A DNA stretch of 64,000 nt from Paenibacillus sp. J31TS4 (lineage in GTDB: Bacteria > Bacillota > Bacilli > Paenibacillales > NBRC-103111): the NCBI RefSeq assembly GCF_018403265.1, contig NZ_BOSI01000002.1, positions 806,001-870,000 of the forward strand. The letters run 5' to 3'. How positions within the stretch are numbered: the first letter of the stretch is position 1; each line of letters opens with the position of its first letter. This document shows positions 62,578-64,000 of this stretch, piece by piece. The translations under genes and the position numbers were made by a program. The notes beneath the pieces were generated by a model. That model did not search any database. It was given only the letters and a program-made list of their open reading frames with translations, and was not told where the DNA came from.

Positions 62578-63288
62578 TTACCCGGCAGGTGCGGGCGAGG
62601 GAGCGGGCCGTTTGCGGTCCACCATCTGGTTGATCCACTGGTCGCTTTGCTCCTTCAGCTTCGCGACCAATTGATCGCGGCTGATGCCCTTGGTGGCCGC
62701 GATTTCAGTGAGCGACTTGCCCTGCTTCAGCTGGGCGGTCAGCTCTTCCTTCGTCATGCCGAGCAGCTCCGCAACCTTTTCGGGCCGGAACATAGGCGCG
62801 TGCTTTTTGCCGTGATGGCGGGCGTCCTTCTTCAGCATTTCCTGAAGCCCCTTTTGGTCGACCAGAGCGGAGACATGCTCCTTCATCTTGGCCTTGAAGG
62901 AAGCGGCTTGCTCAGCCGTCAATTTGCCTGCCTGGACGCCTTCGTCGATTTTCTTCGACCGGACCTCCAGCAGCTTGGCGACGAGGTCGTTTCGGGAGAT
63001 CCCCTTGGCCTGCGCGAGTTCGGCGAGACTCTTGCCCGCCTTCAGCTCCTTCAAGAGAGCGTCCTCGTTCAGCGAGAGCAGCTTGGCCGCTTCGCGGACG
63101 ATCGGCAGCTTGCCGTCGTGTTTTTCCTTCTTATCGTCCTGTCCGGTCCGCTGCTTGGCTACGGCCTGGCGGGCCGAAGAAGCGGCCTGGGTCGTCTTGC
63201 TGTCCTGCCCAGAGGCGTAAGCGGCGGCGCCGCCGAACAAGAGCGTCAGCGCAAGGGCGGTGGCGATGGCTGTCTTGGGACGGTTCAT
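62578..63288 (-). CDS. Secreted helical repeat protein, unknown
   Basis: This 236-residue protein starts at 63288 (MNRPKTAIATALALTLLFGG) with a signal peptide ending AYAS; AAAGGAGGACTATGCT precedes. The mature protein is highly charged and helical. Two copies of a helical unit are visible: LKAGKSLAELAQAKGISRND and LKQGKSLTEIAATKGISRDQ, each followed by LVAKL and preceded by a short leucine-rich helix. The middle (GKLTAEQAASFKAKMKEHV) is His/Lys-rich. Proteins with this repeat occur in Paenibacillus, but I know no function. A proline tail ends it. Confidence 0.78.
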   Translation of the reverse strand: MNRPKTAIATALALTLLFGGAAAYASGQDSKTTQAASSARQAVAKQRTGQDDKKEKHDGKLPIVREAAKLLSLNEDALLKELKAGKSLAELAQAKGISRNDLVAKLLEVRSKKIDEGVQAGKLTAEQAASFKAKMKEHVSALVDQKGLQEMLKKDARHHGKKHAPMFRPEKVAELLGMTKEELTAQLKQGKSLTEIAATKGISRDQLVAKLKEQSDQWINQMVDRKRPAPSPAPAG

Positions 63289-63432
63289 AGCATAGTCCTC
63301 CTTTCTAATAGTGGATGGGAAGGAGTCATGGATGGCTCCCTCCGAACTTAGCGTATCCACCGTTCCTTAAACTGAGATTAAAAAAACGGGAGCCGTCTCA
63401 ACTTTTTTCGCGATGCCGTCCATGTGCCTTAA

Positions 63433-64000
63433 CTAAAAGGCCATCCGATACAACGAAAGCAGCCGGGTGAACGTCTCCTCCGCGGTACGCAGAAGCGCGT
63501 CGCCGTCCCGCAGCAGCGGATCCTGGCGGTCGAGCCTCAGGCCGCACAGCGCTTCGGCCTTCTTGACCTGCTTGAGCCGCTCGGCGATCCGGCTCAGGCC
63601 CTGCTCGTCCAGTTCGGCGTGAGGCGTGACTTCCGGCTGGGTATGATCGACGGACCAGAAGAAGCCGGAAGGAATGCTTGTCTTGACGTCGTCCAGCTGA
63701 CGCAGCAGATGGTCCGCGAAGACTTCTTTGTTCGGAGATTCATAGATAACGGCGAATTGGATGAAGAGATGAGTCGACCAGAGGCCGAGCTGAAAGTGAG
63801 GCAGCGCCTTGTAGCCGCGTTTGCTGTTCGCCCAGGCGACCCAGGTGTCGGCGGGCGGGTTGACGGTGCGACGCGCATGCCTGGCCACGTGCGGGATCAT
63901 CTCATGGCCGCACAGGCCGGTGAGGGTTGGGGCGAGAAGTCCGCCGAGCTCCTCGAGCTTCGGACGGACCTGTCCGATCAGCGCTTGCATCCGGGCCTCC
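63433..64000 (-). CDS. yktB: YktB-like protein (UPF0637/DUF1054), N-terminus outside window
   Basis: The last 189 or so residues match YktB of Bacillus. HVARHARRTVNPPADTWVAW, SKRGYKALPHFQLGLW and IYESPNKE are the conserved segments. Bacillus YktB has about 212 residues, and the frame continues in-frame to the window edge, so only about 20 residues are missing. The ATG at 63990 corresponds to an internal Met. Its function is unknown. A weak hairpin (ACGG-CTC-CCGT followed by T7 on the minus strand) lies after the stop. Confidence 0.9.
   Translation of the reverse strand, partial: EARMQALIGQVRPKLEELGGLLAPTLTGLCGHEMIPHVARHARRTVNPPADTWVAWANSKRGYKALPHFQLGLWSTHLFIQFAVIYESPNKEVFADHLLRQLDDVKTSIPSGFFWSVDHTQPEVTPHAELDEQGLSRIAERLKQVKKAEALCGLRLDRQDPLLRDGDALLRTAEETFTRLLSLYRMAF

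Overview
The window looks like the chromosome of a high-G+C member of the Paenibacillaceae (Paenibacillus or a close relative). The evidence is: the gene order ileS / TraR-DksA-type gene / lspA / rluD-type gene / pyr operon, which matches the Bacillus ileS-ylyA-lspA-ylyB-pyr arrangement; strong AGGAGG-type ribosome-binding sites; several TTG and GTG starts; many small Firmicutes families (YjcG, YutG, YjcZ, DUF1292, DUF1885, DUF3055, YktB); and very large modular secreted carbohydrate-active proteins. G+C is high throughout, so most long antisense reading frames are shadows.

Region 1 (1-13.2 kb) is core: the end of ileS, a DUF5665 protein, a zinc-finger TraR/DksA protein, lspA, an RluD-type pseudouridine synthase, then a PyrR-attenuated pyrimidine operon pyrR-pyrB-pyrC-carA-carB-pyrF-pyrE. 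The dihydroorotate dehydrogenase genes (pyrK/pyrD) that sit between carB and pyrF in Bacillus are absent.

Region 2 (13.2-15.8 kb) has small housekeeping genes (YjcG, YutG, two small proteins) and three tRNAs: fMet, a CAT-anticodon tRNA that is probably the lysidine-modified Ile2, and Leu-TAA.

Region 3 (15.9-37 kb) is accessory and polysaccharide-oriented. It holds a broken AraC/YesN-type regulator, an orphan lipoprotein sugar-binding protein, a 2194-residue secreted heparinase II/III-like protein, an SLH-domain protein, an alpha/beta hydrolase, an LTA-synthase-like protein, a GntR-HTH fused to a cytoplasmic solute-binding-protein fold, and a 1576-residue second heparinase-like protein ending in FG-GAP-type repeats.

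Region 4 (37-46.5 kb) has a DeoR regulator, a GNAT, a DUF421 membrane protein, then a Ugp/Mal-type ABC unit (binding protein plus two permeases, no ATPase) followed by a 1028-residue secreted protein with two lamin-tail domains, a degenerate GDPD domain and an intact GDPD domain. A promoter, a structured leader with a terminator, and a CcpA/LacI-type palindrome precede this unit.

Region 5 (46.4-64 kb) has a YjcZ-type sporulation peptide, tRNA-Val, a thioesterase, a DinB/DUF1572 protein, a four-gene lipid-linked glycosylation cassette (GT2, DUF2304, SMR-like flippase, ArnT/GT39-like transferase), CBS, GNAT, DUF3892 and MBL genes, a promoter with a LexA/SOS box in its spacer leading to an unknown 115-residue protein and a peptidoglycan amidase, a PAS-GGDEF-EAL protein, small DUF proteins, an SpeA-type decarboxylase, an MFS transporter, a secreted repeat protein, and the end of yktB.

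No CRISPR array, rRNA gene, insertion sequence or integrase was recognised. The candidates most worth follow-up are the SOS-box/amidase unit, the leader RNA before the Ugp/GDPD unit, the GntR-binding-protein fusion next to the giant lyase, and the glycosylation cassette with its hairpin-embedded 20-codon leader ORF.
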